Shown: positions 25,027 through 34,180, counted from the first letter of the stretch. The stretch is DNA of 64,000 bases from Rhizobium sp. 007 (GCF_015353075.1 NZ_CP064187.1:1922001-1986000), one strand, 5' to 3'. Made by a program: numbers and translations. The notes: generated from the sequence alone by a model not told the origin.

Positions 25027-25470
25027 ATGTCATACGGATCGCTGAGTGCTTTTGGTGACACCTGGTGCCGGTACAGCCCGGACACCGAGACCCTCGAGGC
25101 CGCTCATGACCTGGTGGACCAATACCTCGTGTTCGCCGAGGAAGCGCAAGTGGGAAATGACATCATCGACGAGATCGAGCTGCCCGTCCCGAAGCCTGTC
25201 CTGATCAAGTCGTTTGGCCTCGTCATCGCTGCCGAGCACCGTCCGCAGATAAGAACTCTGCTGATCAAGGCCGCCATGACGCTTGCCCAGTACCGCGACG
25301 ACGTCGGACCACGGATGCGGTTAAAGCCTACGACACCGCACGGCAGGCCGCGGGCGGCCCGATCGCGGGAATTCGAGCGCCGTCTCGAAAAGAAGCTTGT
25401 GGCGGTCGCTGCAGAACGGATCAACCTCGGCGCGTTCTATCGCCGCGCCTTTATCGAGGCCATGCATTGA
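25027..25470 (+). CDS. Hypothetical protein with stress-type promoter
   Basis: A 147-residue soluble protein with a charged, Arg-rich C-terminal half (residues about 100-130) and no recognised domain. The ATG follows AAAGGAG by 6 nt; a TTG one codon earlier is possible. An EcfG-like promoter just upstream suggests induction in general stress. The minus-strand small genes at 25508 and 25716 converge on it. Confidence 0.65.
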   Translation: MSYGSLSAFGDTWCRYSPDTETLEAAHDLVDQYLVFAEEAQVGNDIIDEIELPVPKPVLIKSFGLVIAAEHRPQIRTLLIKAAMTLAQYRDDVGPRMRLKPTTPHGRPRAARSREFERRLEKKLVAVAAERINLGAFYRRAFIEAMH

Positions 25471-25507
25471 CGCCAGGTGCGGTCGCACCTTGCCTTGCCC
25501 GCGACGT

Positions 25508-25696
25508 TCAGATCGCCGCCTGCATCAGGTAGAGGGATCGTTCCGGAGGAAGCTGTGCAACCATTTTCATCATGATCTTGGGATCGACATGGGGAACGGA
25601 TCGCAGTTGGCCGTCCCGGTAGATGATCGTCAAGACGCGCGTCTCTTCGTCATAATCGAGTTCAGCGATCGTTTTCGTGTACACCAGGAACCGCAT
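25508..25696 (-). CDS. Small hypothetical protein, KTSC-like
   Basis: A 62-residue protein with the pattern A-E-L-D-Y-D-E-E-T-R-V-L-T-I-I-Y-R-D-G, close in layout to the KTSC domain (a small beta-rich domain with Y-D and F-x-x-G positions). The assignment is by eye and weak. A GAGGTG ribosome-binding site lies upstream. The start is 19 nt after the stop of the small membrane protein gene at 25716, so the two are likely co-transcribed. Confidence 0.55.
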   Translation of the reverse strand: MRFLVYTKTIAELDYDEETRVLTIIYRDGQLRSVPHVDPKIMMKMVAQLPPERSLYLMQAAI

Positions 25697-25715
25697 GCCG
25701 TTTACACCTCGCTGG

Positions 25716-25808
25716 TCAATGGAACATCACCAAGGTGATGGTGCCGACCATGACCCACCCGGAAACGATAATCAGGGACATTCTCAACAACGCCGTCTTG
25801 ATCGTCAT
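25716..25808 (-). CDS. 30-residue single-span membrane peptide
   Basis: A very short ORF of 30 codons with an ATG at 25806-25808 and GGAG 8 nt upstream. The peptide has a basic start (K4, R9) and a hydrophobic stretch over residues 10-29, enough for one membrane helix. Its stop is 19 nt before the next start. Its size, charge pattern and spacing suggest a real small membrane protein; no family is recognised. Confidence 0.45.
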   Translation of the reverse strand: MTIKTALLRMSLIIVSGWVMVGTITLVMFH

Positions 25809-26084
25809 GGAATACTCCAAATCGCTTCAACCAAACTAGCTGTACTTTGGGACGAGTGTGGCCTATCGGGCCGAACCCTCATCCCGGCGGGATTATATGT
25901 CTGACGCCCTTAGGCGAGTATGGGAGCCGAAGGCGTGACTGGAATCACCTCCAGCGCGACTAAGCACACCCTAATATAGGCAGTCGCGTGAAATCGACGT
26001 GACACACGTATTGCGCGAACAGCTGTATCGCGCGTCTCAATCTGTGCGCACAGCGACGGGGATAGGATAGGAACCTGATCCGGA

Positions 26085-26771
26085 TCAGAAGTCGCCGAGT
26101 GCGTAGCCGGCGCCACGCACCGTCCGGATCACCTTATCGGCCTTGCCGAAACTGATGCCCTTCCGGAGACGCCCGATGTGTACGTCGACAGCGCGCTCAT
26201 CGACACTGGCATCGTTACCCCACAGCGATGCCCTCAATTCCGATCGGGAGTGGACGCGGCCGGGGGACTTCATCAGAAACTCGAGCAGCCTGAACTCGGT
26301 GGGGCCGAGCTTGACTTCCTTCTTCTGCCTGTGAACCCGGCGGGCGTTCTTATCGAGCGTCAGATCCCCGACCTTCAGCGTGCTCTCCAGCAGCGCTGGA
26401 TTGAGACGCCGCAGGAGGTTCCGCAAGCGGATGAGGAGTTCCACGGGGGAGACTGCCTTTATGAGGCAGTCGTCGGCTCCGGCGGAGAGAACGGCCAACC
26501 GGTCCTGCTCGAGGGCCGAGTCCAGCAGCACCACGATCGGAAGGCGGGCGGTCGCTCCAGTTGTCCGGAACTGGCGGCATGTCGAGATTGCCATCGAGCC
26601 AGGAGCCGGCGCACCGAATATCACCGCATCAGGCAGCCGCAACGCCACGAGCTCGACCAGCGACGCATGCGGGTGAAGACAGTTCACCGAATACCCTTCT
26701 GTCTCCAGAGCATGCTTCAGTGTCGCGAGCAGATCTTCGTCCTGCTCAACAACAAGTACCCGCACCGACAT
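26085..26771 (-). CDS. PhoB-like protein with degenerate receiver domain
   Basis: A 228-residue OmpR/PhoB-type protein. Its C-terminal winged-helix domain (residues about 130-226) is very close to that of the adjacent PhoB, including the G-P-T-E-F-R-L-L-E-F-L-M recognition region and V-R-G-A-G-Y. The N-terminal receiver has lost the phosphoacceptor Asp: the position aligned to L-D-W-M-L-P-G of PhoB reads F-G-A-P-A-P-G. The acidic pocket E-D is E-Q, and the switch Thr is missing, while the Lys near 105 remains. It lies 17 bp after phoB on the same strand, with GGAG upstream. It is probably DNA-binding but not regulated by phosphorylation. See findings. Confidence 0.85.
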   Translation of the reverse strand: MSVRVLVVEQDEDLLATLKHALETEGYSVNCLHPHASLVELVALRLPDAVIFGAPAPGSMAISTCRQFRTTGATARLPIVVLLDSALEQDRLAVLSAGADDCLIKAVSPVELLIRLRNLLRRLNPALLESTLKVGDLTLDKNARRVHRQKKEVKLGPTEFRLLEFLMKSPGRVHSRSELRASLWGNDASVDERAVDVHIGRLRKGISFGKADKVIRTVRGAGYALGDF

Positions 26772-26788
26772 CTTCTCCGGCCTCCCTG

Positions 26789-27472
26789 CTATGCTTCCAT
26801 CGAATATCCTGCGCCGCGGACGGTGCGGATGACGTCCTGCATGTTGGAGAAGTTCAGCGCCTTGCGCAGTCGACCGACATGAACGTCCACGGTGCGCTCG
26901 TCGACATAAATGTCGTGGCCCCAGACACCGTCCAGAAGCTGCGAACGCGAGAAGACGCGGCCGGGCGACGACATCAGGAATTCCAGTAGACGGAATTCGG
27001 TCGGGCCGAGACGGACTTCGCGGCTCTTGCGGTGAACACGATGCGTTTCGCGGTCGAGTTCGATATCGCCGCATTTCAGCACCGTGGAGAGCACCTCGGG
27101 CTTGGCGCGGCGCAGCATCGCCTTGACGCGGGCAACGAGTTCGGGCGTGGAGAACGGCTTGACCACGTAGTCGTCGGCGCCGGTGGAAAGGCCGCGCACA
27201 CGCTCGCTTTCCTCGCCGCGCGCCGTCAGCATGATGATCGGCAGACGCTCCGTTTCCGGGCGCATGCGCAGGCGGCGGCAAAGCTCTATGCCCGACACGC
27301 CCGGCAGCATCCAATCGAGGATCAGAATATCCGGCGTGCGCTCCTGAAGCCTGATTTCGGCCTCGTCGCCGCGCAGAATGGTGTCGACCTCGAAACCTTC
27401 GGCCTCAAGGTTATAGCGAAGAAGCACGCTCAGTGCCTCTTCGTCTTCAACGACTGCAACTCTCGGGATCAT
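26789..27472 (-). CDS. phoB: Phosphate regulon response regulator PhoB
   Basis: A 227-residue response regulator. Receiver domain residues 1-120 have the acidic pair E-D near 9-10, the phosphoacceptor Asp in I-L-D-W-M-L-P-G (about 53), the switch Thr in M-L-T-A-R and Lys in V-K-P-F. The winged-helix DNA-binding domain covers 130-225. When phosphorylated by PhoR it binds Pho boxes, such as those upstream of pstS and phnC here. It is next after phoU (34 bp gap). phoR is not next to it; in many rhizobia it lies just upstream of pstS, where phnC is found here. Confidence 0.95.
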   Translation of the reverse strand: MIPRVAVVEDEEALSVLLRYNLEAEGFEVDTILRGDEAEIRLQERTPDILILDWMLPGVSGIELCRRLRMRPETERLPIIMLTARGEESERVRGLSTGADDYVVKPFSTPELVARVKAMLRRAKPEVLSTVLKCGDIELDRETHRVHRKSREVRLGPTEFRLLEFLMSSPGRVFSRSQLLDGVWGHDIYVDERTVDVHVGRLRKALNFSNMQDVIRTVRGAGYSMEA

Positions 27473-27506
27473 TCGGTTCTGTCTCCTGAGGGCCGGTTCG
27501 GAATTG

Positions 27507-28220
27507 TCATTCCGTGACCGCGCCGACGGTGTTGGCAGTATCGTCCTTCGGACGTTCGCCTTCCGGCTGTGCGCCGGTCGCCATGTAATAGATCGTTTCG
27601 GCAATGTTAGTGGCGTGATCGCCGATGCGCTCGATGTTCTTCGCACAGAAGAGAAGATGCGTGCAGCTGGTGATGTTGCGCGGATCTTCCATCATGTAGG
27701 TCAACAGCTCGCGGAACAGCGAGGTGTACATCGCGTCGATTTCCTCGTCGCGCTCGCGGATCGACTTCGCCTTGTCGGCTGAACGCGAGGCATAGACGTC
27801 GAGTACTTCCTTGAGCTGGACCAGCGCCAGTTCGGAAAGATGCTCGAGACCGCGGGCGAGCTTGCGCGGAACGCCGGTGCTCTGCACGGCGATGACACGC
27901 TTGGCGGTGTTCTTGCCGAGATCGCCGACGCGCTCGAGATCGGCCGCGATGCGGATCGAGCCCATGATCTCGCGAAGGTCCGAGGCCACCGGCTGGCGGC
28001 GGGCAATCGTGACGATCGCCTTGTCGCCGATCTCGCGCTCGGCGTGATCCATGACGACATCGTCGGAGATGACCTTCTGGGCCAAGCCAGCGTCACCGTT
28101 AACCAGCGCGCGGACGGCGTCCGACACCATCTGCTCGGCAAGCCCGCCCATTTCCGAGATGCGGCGGGACAAATACTTCAGATCCTCGTCATAGGCAGAA
28201 AAGATATGGGTCGATGCCAT
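27507..28220 (-). CDS. phoU: Phosphate signalling protein PhoU
   Basis: A 237-residue cytoplasmic helical-bundle protein with two PhoU repeats. The metal-binding E-R-V-G-D motif appears near residue 100 (D-L-E-R-V-G-D-L-G-K-N) and its second copy near 200 (N-I-E-R-I-G-D-H-A-T-N). PhoU links Pst transporter activity to PhoR/PhoB signalling. The start M-A-S-T-H-I-F-S follows the pstB stop by 34 bp. Confidence 0.95.
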   Translation of the reverse strand: MASTHIFSAYDEDLKYLSRRISEMGGLAEQMVSDAVRALVNGDAGLAQKVISDDVVMDHAEREIGDKAIVTIARRQPVASDLREIMGSIRIAADLERVGDLGKNTAKRVIAVQSTGVPRKLARGLEHLSELALVQLKEVLDVYASRSADKAKSIRERDEEIDAMYTSLFRELLTYMMEDPRNITSCTHLLFCAKNIERIGDHATNIAETIYYMATGAQPEGERPKDDTANTVGAVTE

Positions 28221-28254
28221 TGGGATTGTCCTTGAATAGCCTGAACGCCGCAGC

Positions 28255-29070
28255 TCAGCCGAAGCGGCCCATGATGTAATCCTGGGTGCGCGGGTCGTCC
28301 GGATTGGTGAACATCTTGTCGGTGTCATTCTCCTCGACGAGATTGCCGAGGTGGAACATGGCGGTGCGCTGCGAAACGCGGGCTGCCTGCTGCATCGAGT
28401 GCGTCACGATGACAATACTGTAGTTCTCGCGAAGCTCGTGGATCAGCTCCTCGACCTTGGCGGTCGCGATCGGATCGAGCGCCGAGCACGGTTCGTCCAT
28501 CAGGATGACTTCCGGGCTGACGGCAACGGCGCGCGCGATGCACAAGCGCTGCTGCTGGCCGCCCGACAGACCGGTGCCGGATTCCTGCAGGCGGTCCTTG
28601 ACTTCGTTCCAGAGGCCGGCCTTATGGAGGCTGCTTTCGACGATCTGATCAAGGTCGGCCTTCGACCTCGCAATTCCATGGATGCGCGGTCCGTAAGAAA
28701 CGTTCTCGTAGATAGACTTCGGGAACGGGTTCGGCTTCTGGAAGACCATGCCGACGCGGGCGCGGAGTTCCACGACGTCGATGTCCGGATCGTAGATATC
28801 CGCGTCGTCCAGCTTGATTTCGCCCGTGACGCGGCAATTGTCGATCGTGTCGTTCATGCGGTTCAAGCAACGCAGGAACGTGGACTTGCCGCAGCCCGAT
28901 GGGCCGATGAGGGCGGTAACAGTGTTTTCGCGGACGTTCAGGTTCACGTCGAAAAGCGCACGCTTCTCGCCGTAGTAGACAGACACCGTCTTGCCGACCA
29001 TCTTATAGGCGCTCGTATTCAGTTTCTGCTCCAGAGCCTTCTCAACTGCTGTTTCAGTCAACATGTTCAT
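28255..29070 (-). CDS. pstB: Phosphate ABC transporter ATPase PstB
   Basis: A 271-residue ABC ATPase. Walker A is G-P-S-G-C-G-K-S-T, the signature is L-S-G-G-Q-Q-Q-R and Walker B is [12 protein letters not shown]. The P-x-P-F-P-x-S-I-Y Q-loop region is typical of PstB. It powers high-affinity phosphate uptake with PstC and PstA. The start M-N-M-L-T-E is chosen over an upstream in-frame ATG that lies inside the pstA 3' end; 13 bp separate it from the pstA stop. Confidence 0.96.
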   Translation of the reverse strand: MNMLTETAVEKALEQKLNTSAYKMVGKTVSVYYGEKRALFDVNLNVRENTVTALIGPSGCGKSTFLRCLNRMNDTIDNCRVTGEIKLDDADIYDPDIDVVELRARVGMVFQKPNPFPKSIYENVSYGPRIHGIARSKADLDQIVESSLHKAGLWNEVKDRLQESGTGLSGGQQQRLCIARAVAVSPEVILMDEPCSALDPIATAKVEELIHELRENYSIVIVTHSMQQAARVSQRTAMFHLGNLVEENDTDKMFTNPDDPRTQDYIMGRFG

Positions 29071-29083
29071 AATCCTTACTCCG

Positions 29084-30370
29084 TTACCAGCGGCGTTCAA
29101 AACGCTGCCTGAGGAAGATGGCGATTGCATTCATCAATATGAGGAAGCCCAACAGCACGAGAATTGCGGCGGAGGTCCTCGATACGAAGCCGCGCTCCGG
29201 GCTGTCCGCCCAGATGTAGATCTGGCTGGGAAGGGCCGTCGACGCCGCGAAGATACCATCCGGCGGGCTTGTGATGAAGGCGTTCATACCAATGAGCAGC
29301 AGCGGCGCCGTTTCACCAAGCGCTCGCGCGAGCGAGATGATCGCGCCGGTCATGACGGTCGGCATGGCGAGCGACAGCACGTGATGGAAGATCATCTCGT
29401 GCTTGGAGGCGCCGACCCCGAGAGCCGCCTCGCGGATCGAGGAAGGCACCGCTTTCAGCGACACGCGTGTGACGATGATGAGCGTCGGCAGCGTCATCAG
29501 CGAGAGAACGAGGCCGCCGACGAGCGGAGACGACCGCGGTAGGCCGAAGCCGTTCAGGAAGACGGCGAGCCCGAGGAGACCGAAGACCACCGACGGGACC
29601 GCCGCAAGGTTGTTGATGTTGATCTCGATGAGGTCGGTGAAACGGTTCTTGGGAGCGAACTCTTCCAGGTAGATCGCCGCCGCGATGCCGATCGGGAAGC
29701 TGATCGCGAAGCAGACCAGCAGCGACCAGAACGATCCGGAAATCGCGCCAGCCAAGCCAGCCAGTTCCGGGAAGCGGCTGTCGGCATTGAGGAAGAGCGC
29801 CCAGTTGAACGGGCTGGAGATCACGCCCTTGGATACGAGCTGGTCGATCATGCCGATCTGCTCGTCGCTGACGCGGCGCTGGCTCTCGGGCGTGTCCCGG
29901 CTGATCTCACCCTTGACGAACTGGTCGGCCGGGTCCGACATCGGGATAACGAAGGTGCTCGGCCCCTTAAGGCGCGCCGGATCCTTGATGACCGCGTCGC
30001 GGACGAGGAACGGTGCCGACGACGTGAAGAGGTCGAAGTAGGCCTTCTCCTGCCTGCGAGGCAAATCCCCCACCTGAGTGCGCAACGCGTCGCGTACAGC
30101 GCCGCGCCAATCGGCCTTCATCATATCGCTTGTATCGAGCTCAGCTTTGCTCAGGTCGATGTTGATGGTGGCCACCGTCTGGGTGAACGCCTTGTACCCC
30201 GTGAGCGTCAGAGAACCGATGAGGAAGGCGAGGAAGCCGAGCGCGAAAACAATCGCGATCATGCCATAAACCTGGAGACGGCGCTCGGCGGCATAGCGTG
30301 CCTTCCGGCGCGCCTTCATGTCGTCCGAATGCCAGTTGACACGCGTTCCGGCGACTGCGGTCGTGGACAT
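29084..30370 (-). CDS. pstA: Phosphate ABC transporter permease PstA
   Basis: A 428-residue permease, long for PstA (E. coli about 296). A cytoplasmic N-terminus and one helix (about 37-60) are followed by a roughly 150-residue periplasmic insertion, then the MetI-like permease core with the [10 protein letters not shown] coupling helix near 322-331. The longer form with a periplasmic domain is common in alphaproteobacteria. The start ATG overlaps the pstC stop by one base (TGATG), so translation is coupled. Confidence 0.94.
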   Translation of the reverse strand: MSTTAVAGTRVNWHSDDMKARRKARYAAERRLQVYGMIAIVFALGFLAFLIGSLTLTGYKAFTQTVATINIDLSKAELDTSDMMKADWRGAVRDALRTQVGDLPRRQEKAYFDLFTSSAPFLVRDAVIKDPARLKGPSTFVIPMSDPADQFVKGEISRDTPESQRRVSDEQIGMIDQLVSKGVISSPFNWALFLNADSRFPELAGLAGAISGSFWSLLVCFAISFPIGIAAAIYLEEFAPKNRFTDLIEININNLAAVPSVVFGLLGLAVFLNGFGLPRSSPLVGGLVLSLMTLPTLIIVTRVSLKAVPSSIREAALGVGASKHEMIFHHVLSLAMPTVMTGAIISLARALGETAPLLLIGMNAFITSPPDGIFAASTALPSQIYIWADSPERGFVSRTSAAILVLLGFLILMNAIAIFLRQRFERRW

Positions 30371-31749
30371 CAGTATTTCTCCCGGTACTTGCGCACGGTG
30401 CGCAGCGCGATGAGGTTCAAGCCGAGCGTGACGAGGAAGAGCACGAGGCCGAGTGCAAAGGCCGCCAGCGTCTTCGGGTTGTCGAACTCCGAGTCGCCAA
30501 TCAGCAGGGTGACGATCTGGACGGTCACGGTGGTGACCGCGTCGAACGGGTTGAGAGTAATCTTCGCGATCAGGCCGGCCGCCATGACGACGATCATCGT
30601 CTCGCCGACCGCACGGCTGAGTGCAAGAAGGACGCCGCCGATAATCCCTGGCAAAGCGGCGGGCAGCAGGACCTTGCGGATAGTCTCTCCCTTCGTCGCG
30701 CCAAGAGCCAGCGAACCGTCGCGCATGGCACGGGGCACTGCGGCAAAGGCGTCGTCCGAAAGCGAGGAAATGAACGGGATGATCATCACACCCATGACAA
30801 GGCCGGTGGCAAGCGCGCTGTTCGGCGACGAGGGTATCCCGACGGCCGCGCCCAGAGCCCTGATAGCAGGGGCGACAGTCAGCACGGCGAAGAAGCCGTA
30901 GACGACCGTCGGAACACCGGCGAGAATTTCGAGAAGCGGCTTCACGACGGCACGGAACCGCGGGTGCGCATACTCGGTCAGATAGATGGCGGAGAGGATG
31001 CCTGTCGGCACCGCGACCAGCATCGCGATCGCAGAGATGACAAACGTTCCGAACAGAACGGGAAGAACGCCGAACGCGCCCTGCCCCGCCACTTGGTCCG
31101 CACGAATGGCGATCTGAGGTTCCCAGCGCAGGCCGAAGAGAAATTCGGTAACCGGCACCTTCGCAAAGAAGTGCAGCGCTTCGAAGACGAGCGAGCCGAC
31201 GATGCCCAGCGTGATGATGATGGCGACCAGGGAGGAGAACATCATGAAGCCCGTGACCGCAGTCTCGACGCTGTGGCGGGCGCGATACCGTGGGCTGATT
31301 ACCTTCATGCCGAGGAACGCGCCGACGGCGGCGATGCAGAGGCCAATGGCCGTCATCAGGTAGGTAGAGTAGGTCTGGAGGGACCGCAGGTGCTCTGCTG
31401 CAGCGGCAACCTCGGGCGACGGCTGGCGGAACAGGTTTCCGGCCGCGACCTGGCGGATTTCGCCGATCAGCAGCGACCGTGCGGCACCGTCCATGGCTTC
31501 GGAGCCTGGATATGAGGCCACCACAAGCTGATTGATGACGCTGGACTGGAAGGCGAGCCAGAGAAGAAGAAATACGAAAGCGGGAACAGCAGTCCAAATC
31601 GCGGCATTGAGGCCGTGGTAAATCGGCCGGGAATGCGCCTTTATGCGGCTCGTTCCTGCCGTTGTCGCTACGGCGAGGGCGCGCGAGCCTCCAAAGTAGG
31701 CCGCGATCACGGCCGCGGCAACCAATACGAGGAAGAGATAACCGGACAT
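30370..31749 (-). CDS. pstC: Phosphate ABC transporter permease PstC
   Basis: A 459-residue permease with two N-terminal helices, a loop region, and the MetI-like core. The coupling helix region G-S-L-A-L-G-A-T-K-G-E is near 350-360, and the S-R-A-V-G-E-T-M segment near 381-388 is typical. Like PstA it is longer than the enterobacterial form. It starts 62 bp after pstS, with a strong hairpin in that gap. Confidence 0.94.
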   Translation of the reverse strand: MSGYLFLVLVAAAVIAAYFGGSRALAVATTAGTSRIKAHSRPIYHGLNAAIWTAVPAFVFLLLWLAFQSSVINQLVVASYPGSEAMDGAARSLLIGEIRQVAAGNLFRQPSPEVAAAAEHLRSLQTYSTYLMTAIGLCIAAVGAFLGMKVISPRYRARHSVETAVTGFMMFSSLVAIIITLGIVGSLVFEALHFFAKVPVTEFLFGLRWEPQIAIRADQVAGQGAFGVLPVLFGTFVISAIAMLVAVPTGILSAIYLTEYAHPRFRAVVKPLLEILAGVPTVVYGFFAVLTVAPAIRALGAAVGIPSSPNSALATGLVMGVMIIPFISSLSDDAFAAVPRAMRDGSLALGATKGETIRKVLLPAALPGIIGGVLLALSRAVGETMIVVMAAGLIAKITLNPFDAVTTVTVQIVTLLIGDSEFDNPKTLAAFALGLVLFLVTLGLNLIALRTVRKYREKY

Positions 31750-31770
31750 GTTGCCCCCATGTGAGAAGAA

Positions 31771-31795
31771 GCCGCCCGCGGGGTGCGCGGGCGGC
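31771..31795 (-). terminator. Hairpin between pstS and pstC
   Basis: A perfect 9-bp stem (GCCGCCCGC/GCGGGCGGC) with a 7-nt loop, followed on the minus strand by TTCTTCT. It lies directly after the pstS stop and before pstC. Such hairpins after a binding-protein gene commonly act as partial terminators or mRNA stabilisers, giving more PstS than permease; here that is inferred. Confidence 0.65.
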
Positions 31796-31810
31796 CGGTG
31801 AAATTCGATA

Positions 31811-32848
31811 TTACGAGCCGAGCTTCTTGGCGGCCAGGACAGCCTTCTCGACTTCCTCGCGCTTGGAGTCGTCAAGCGGCGTCAGGCCACGTTCGGCAAG
31901 ATAGCCGTCCTCGCCCATCGAAGCCTTGGAAGTGTACTCTTCCAGGAACTCCTTCATGCCAGGAATGACGTCGCGGTGCGCATTCTTGACGTAAATGAAG
32001 AGCGGGCGGGATACCGGGTAGGAGCCGTCCTTGATGGTGTCGAAGCTGGCTTCCACACCTTCGATCTTGATGTCCTTGAGCTTGTCTTCGTTCTCGTAGA
32101 GGAACGAATAGCCGAAGATGCCAACGGAATTCGGATCGGATTCAAGACGCTGAACGATGAGGTTGTCGTTTTCGCCGGCTTCGATGAACGGACCGTCCTG
32201 GCGCATGCGCGAGCAGGCTTCCGTGTATTTCTTCTCGTCGGCCTTCTTGATGTCGGCCATGCCAGGAACCTTGGCGCAGCCCTCGAGCATGACCAGTTCG
32301 ACGAAGGCGTCGCGGGTGCCGGAGGTCGGCGGCGGGCCAAAGGCGACGATGTTGACGTCCGGAAGGGACTTGTCAATGTCGGACCACTTCTTGTTCGGGT
32401 TGGCGACGAGGCCGCCCTTGCCGTCGGGAAGCTGGGCAGCGAGCGCCTGGAAGATCTGTTCCTTGGTCAGGTTCCAGTCGCCAGTATTGGAACGGGAGAC
32501 GGCGATCGAGAGGCCGTCATAGCCGATGAGGGCTTCTGTGATGTCGGTCACGCCGTTGCCGGCGCAGAGCTTGACTTCCGATTCCTTGATCGCGCGGGAA
32601 GCGCCGGTGATGTCTGCGAAGTCTTCGCCGACGCCGCCGCAGAAGGCCTTGAAGCCGCCGCCCGTACCGGTCGACTCGACAACCGGGGCAGGCTTGCCGG
32701 TCTTGTTCGCGAACTCTTCAGCGACGGCCTGGGTGTAAGGGAACACGGTGGACGAACCGACGATCTTGATCTGATCGCGGGCCGATGCGACGCCTGCGGT
32801 TGCCAGCAAAATAGCGGCGACTGCGCAGCTTCCGAGATATTTCTTCAT
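31811..32848 (-). CDS. pstS: Phosphate-binding protein PstS
   Basis: A 345-residue periplasmic phosphate-binding protein. The signal peptide covers residues 1-23 (M-K-K-Y-L-G-S... with A-S-A-R-D cleavage). The mature N-terminus I-K-I-V-G-S-S-T-V-F-P-Y is characteristic, and the T-G-A-S-R and S-G-T-R-D segments carry phosphate ligands. The start M-K-K-Y is supported by the signal peptide. It is the first gene of pstSCAB-phoU-phoB and has a Pho box 64 nt upstream. Confidence 0.96.
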   Translation of the reverse strand: MKKYLGSCAVAAILLATAGVASARDQIKIVGSSTVFPYTQAVAEEFANKTGKPAPVVESTGTGGGFKAFCGGVGEDFADITGASRAIKESEVKLCAGNGVTDITEALIGYDGLSIAVSRSNTGDWNLTKEQIFQALAAQLPDGKGGLVANPNKKWSDIDKSLPDVNIVAFGPPPTSGTRDAFVELVMLEGCAKVPGMADIKKADEKKYTEACSRMRQDGPFIEAGENDNLIVQRLESDPNSVGIFGYSFLYENEDKLKDIKIEGVEASFDTIKDGSYPVSRPLFIYVKNAHRDVIPGMKEFLEEYTSKASMGEDGYLAERGLTPLDDSKREEVEKAVLAAKKLGS

Positions 32849-32911
32849 GGATACTCTCCCGTAGAATTTAACGATGACGCTTCGGCGTCGGCTCCCCTCT
32901 ATAGGCACCAC

Positions 32912-32940
32912 GTAACAGTTTTGTGACAGTTTTGTATCAA
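32912..32940 (-). promoter_or_regulatory. Pho box upstream of pstS
   Basis: On the minus strand CTGTCAC-AAAA-CTGTTAC (32912-32929), two 7-bp direct repeats with a 4-bp A spacer, preceded by a weaker third copy TTGATAC with the same AAAA spacing. This fits the PhoB-binding Pho box (11-bp repeat period). It lies 64 nt before the pstS ATG. Confidence 0.88.
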
Positions 32941-33172
32941 TTCATTGTACGGGAAGGAAGGCATCGGCGATGCGCGCCAGCTGCGCCAGTGAGGCCGATT
33001 TTTAAGTATCGAACCAAAAACAAATTAGACAAACAGAGTCAATGCCTTCCCGACACTTGCCCATCTGATTTCGAACTGAGCGGGCAGGTTCCGGCGTCCA
33101 GGCAGAAAAGAGCTGGCCAACACATCCATTATCCGTCGCGCAGCCAAGGGAAAATCGGCAAACATTATAAAA

Positions 33173-33201
33173 GTGACATAAAACCGACATTACACCGTTA
33201 A
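33173..33201 (+). promoter_or_regulatory. Pho box upstream of phnC
   Basis: Three 7-bp units at exact 11-bp period: GTGACAT (33173), CCGACAT (33184) and CCGTTAA (33195), separated by A-rich 4-nt spacers. It is less perfect than the pstS box but has the right period and place, 47 nt before the phnC start. Confidence 0.72.
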
Positions 33202-33247
33202 GAACGCGGCATATGTCCCCTCCAACGCAATGACGAGGGACGCGCCA

Positions 33248-34093
33248 ATGCTGGAAATAACGGATTTGACCCGGCGGTTCGGTGGCAAGACGGCGGTCGA
33301 CCAGACGAACCTGAGAATACCGCAGGGCCAAATGGTGGGCATCATCGGCCGCTCGGGCGCCGGCAAATCCACGCTTCTTCGCATGATCAACCGCCTGCAG
33401 GAGCCGACGTCCGGCTCCATCCGATTCAGCGGCGTCGAAGTCTCCGCACTCCGCGGCGAAGCCCTGCGCAACTGGCAGCGCGATTGCGCGATGATCTTCC
33501 AGCAGTTCAATCTCGTCCCTCGCCTCGACGTTCTGACCAATGTCATGCTCGGCCGCCTCAATCACCGCCCGACCATGCTGAGCATCCTCAACATCTTCAG
33601 CCGCGACGAGCGCATTCATGCGATTGCGGCTCTGGAGCGCCTCGGCATCGAGCAGACGGCGCTGCAGACCGCCGGCACGCTCTCCGGCGGCCAGCAGCAG
33701 CGCGTGGCGATCGCGCGCGCCCTGATGCAGAACCCGAAGATGGTACTCGCCGACGAGCCGATCGCCTCGCTCGACCCGCTGAACGCCAAAATCGTGATGG
33801 ATGCGCTGCGCGACATCAACGAGCGCGAGGGCATTACCGTCATCACCAACCTGCATACGCTCGATACGGCGCGCAACTATTGCGAACGCATTGTCGGGAT
33901 GGCCGCCGGCCGCGTCGTTTTCGACGGCAAGCCTTCAGAGCTGACAGCGGCTGCGGTCAAGGAAATCTACGGCACCGACAAGGATGGCGCCGGCATCGAC
34001 GAGACCATGACGTCTACCTCGATCAACATGCCCGCGCCAGCCACCGCTCAAGCATCCGTCGGCCTGCAACCGGTTGCCCTGGCGGGCCTCTGA
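33248..34093 (+). CDS. phnC: Phosphonate/phosphate ABC transporter ATPase PhnC
   Basis: A 281-residue ABC ATPase: Walker [10 protein letters not shown], signature L-S-G-G-Q-Q-Q-R, Walker [13 protein letters not shown], and N-L-H as the H-loop. The ATG at 33248 ([12 protein letters not shown]) matches the usual PhnC start and follows GAGGGA; an ATG six codons earlier has no such site. The extra about 30 residues at the C-terminus are Ala/Pro-rich. In rhizobia this system (also named phoCDET) takes up phosphate and phosphonates under phosphate starvation. Confidence 0.93.
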   Translation: MLEITDLTRRFGGKTAVDQTNLRIPQGQMVGIIGRSGAGKSTLLRMINRLQEPTSGSIRFSGVEVSALRGEALRNWQRDCAMIFQQFNLVPRLDVLTNVMLGRLNHRPTMLSILNIFSRDERIHAIAALERLGIEQTALQTAGTLSGGQQQRVAIARALMQNPKMVLADEPIASLDPLNAKIVMDALRDINEREGITVITNLHTLDTARNYCERIVGMAAGRVVFDGKPSELTAAAVKEIYGTDKDGAGIDETMTSTSINMPAPATAQASVGLQPVALAGL

Positions 34094-34180
34094 GAGACGG
34101 CGGCGATCGACCGCCCCGTCAAGGGCACACTTCTTCGTAACAGCAAGACCACCGGGGAACCGGTCAATCAGGAGAGAACC

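Larger units (their letters stand above)
32849..33247. other. Divergent pstS/phnC control region
   Basis: 399 bp shared by two divergent phosphate-starvation operons, with one Pho box for each direction, listed separately. The middle part (about 32945-33165) shows no gene. phoR, which often stands near here in relatives, is absent. Confidence 0.7.
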
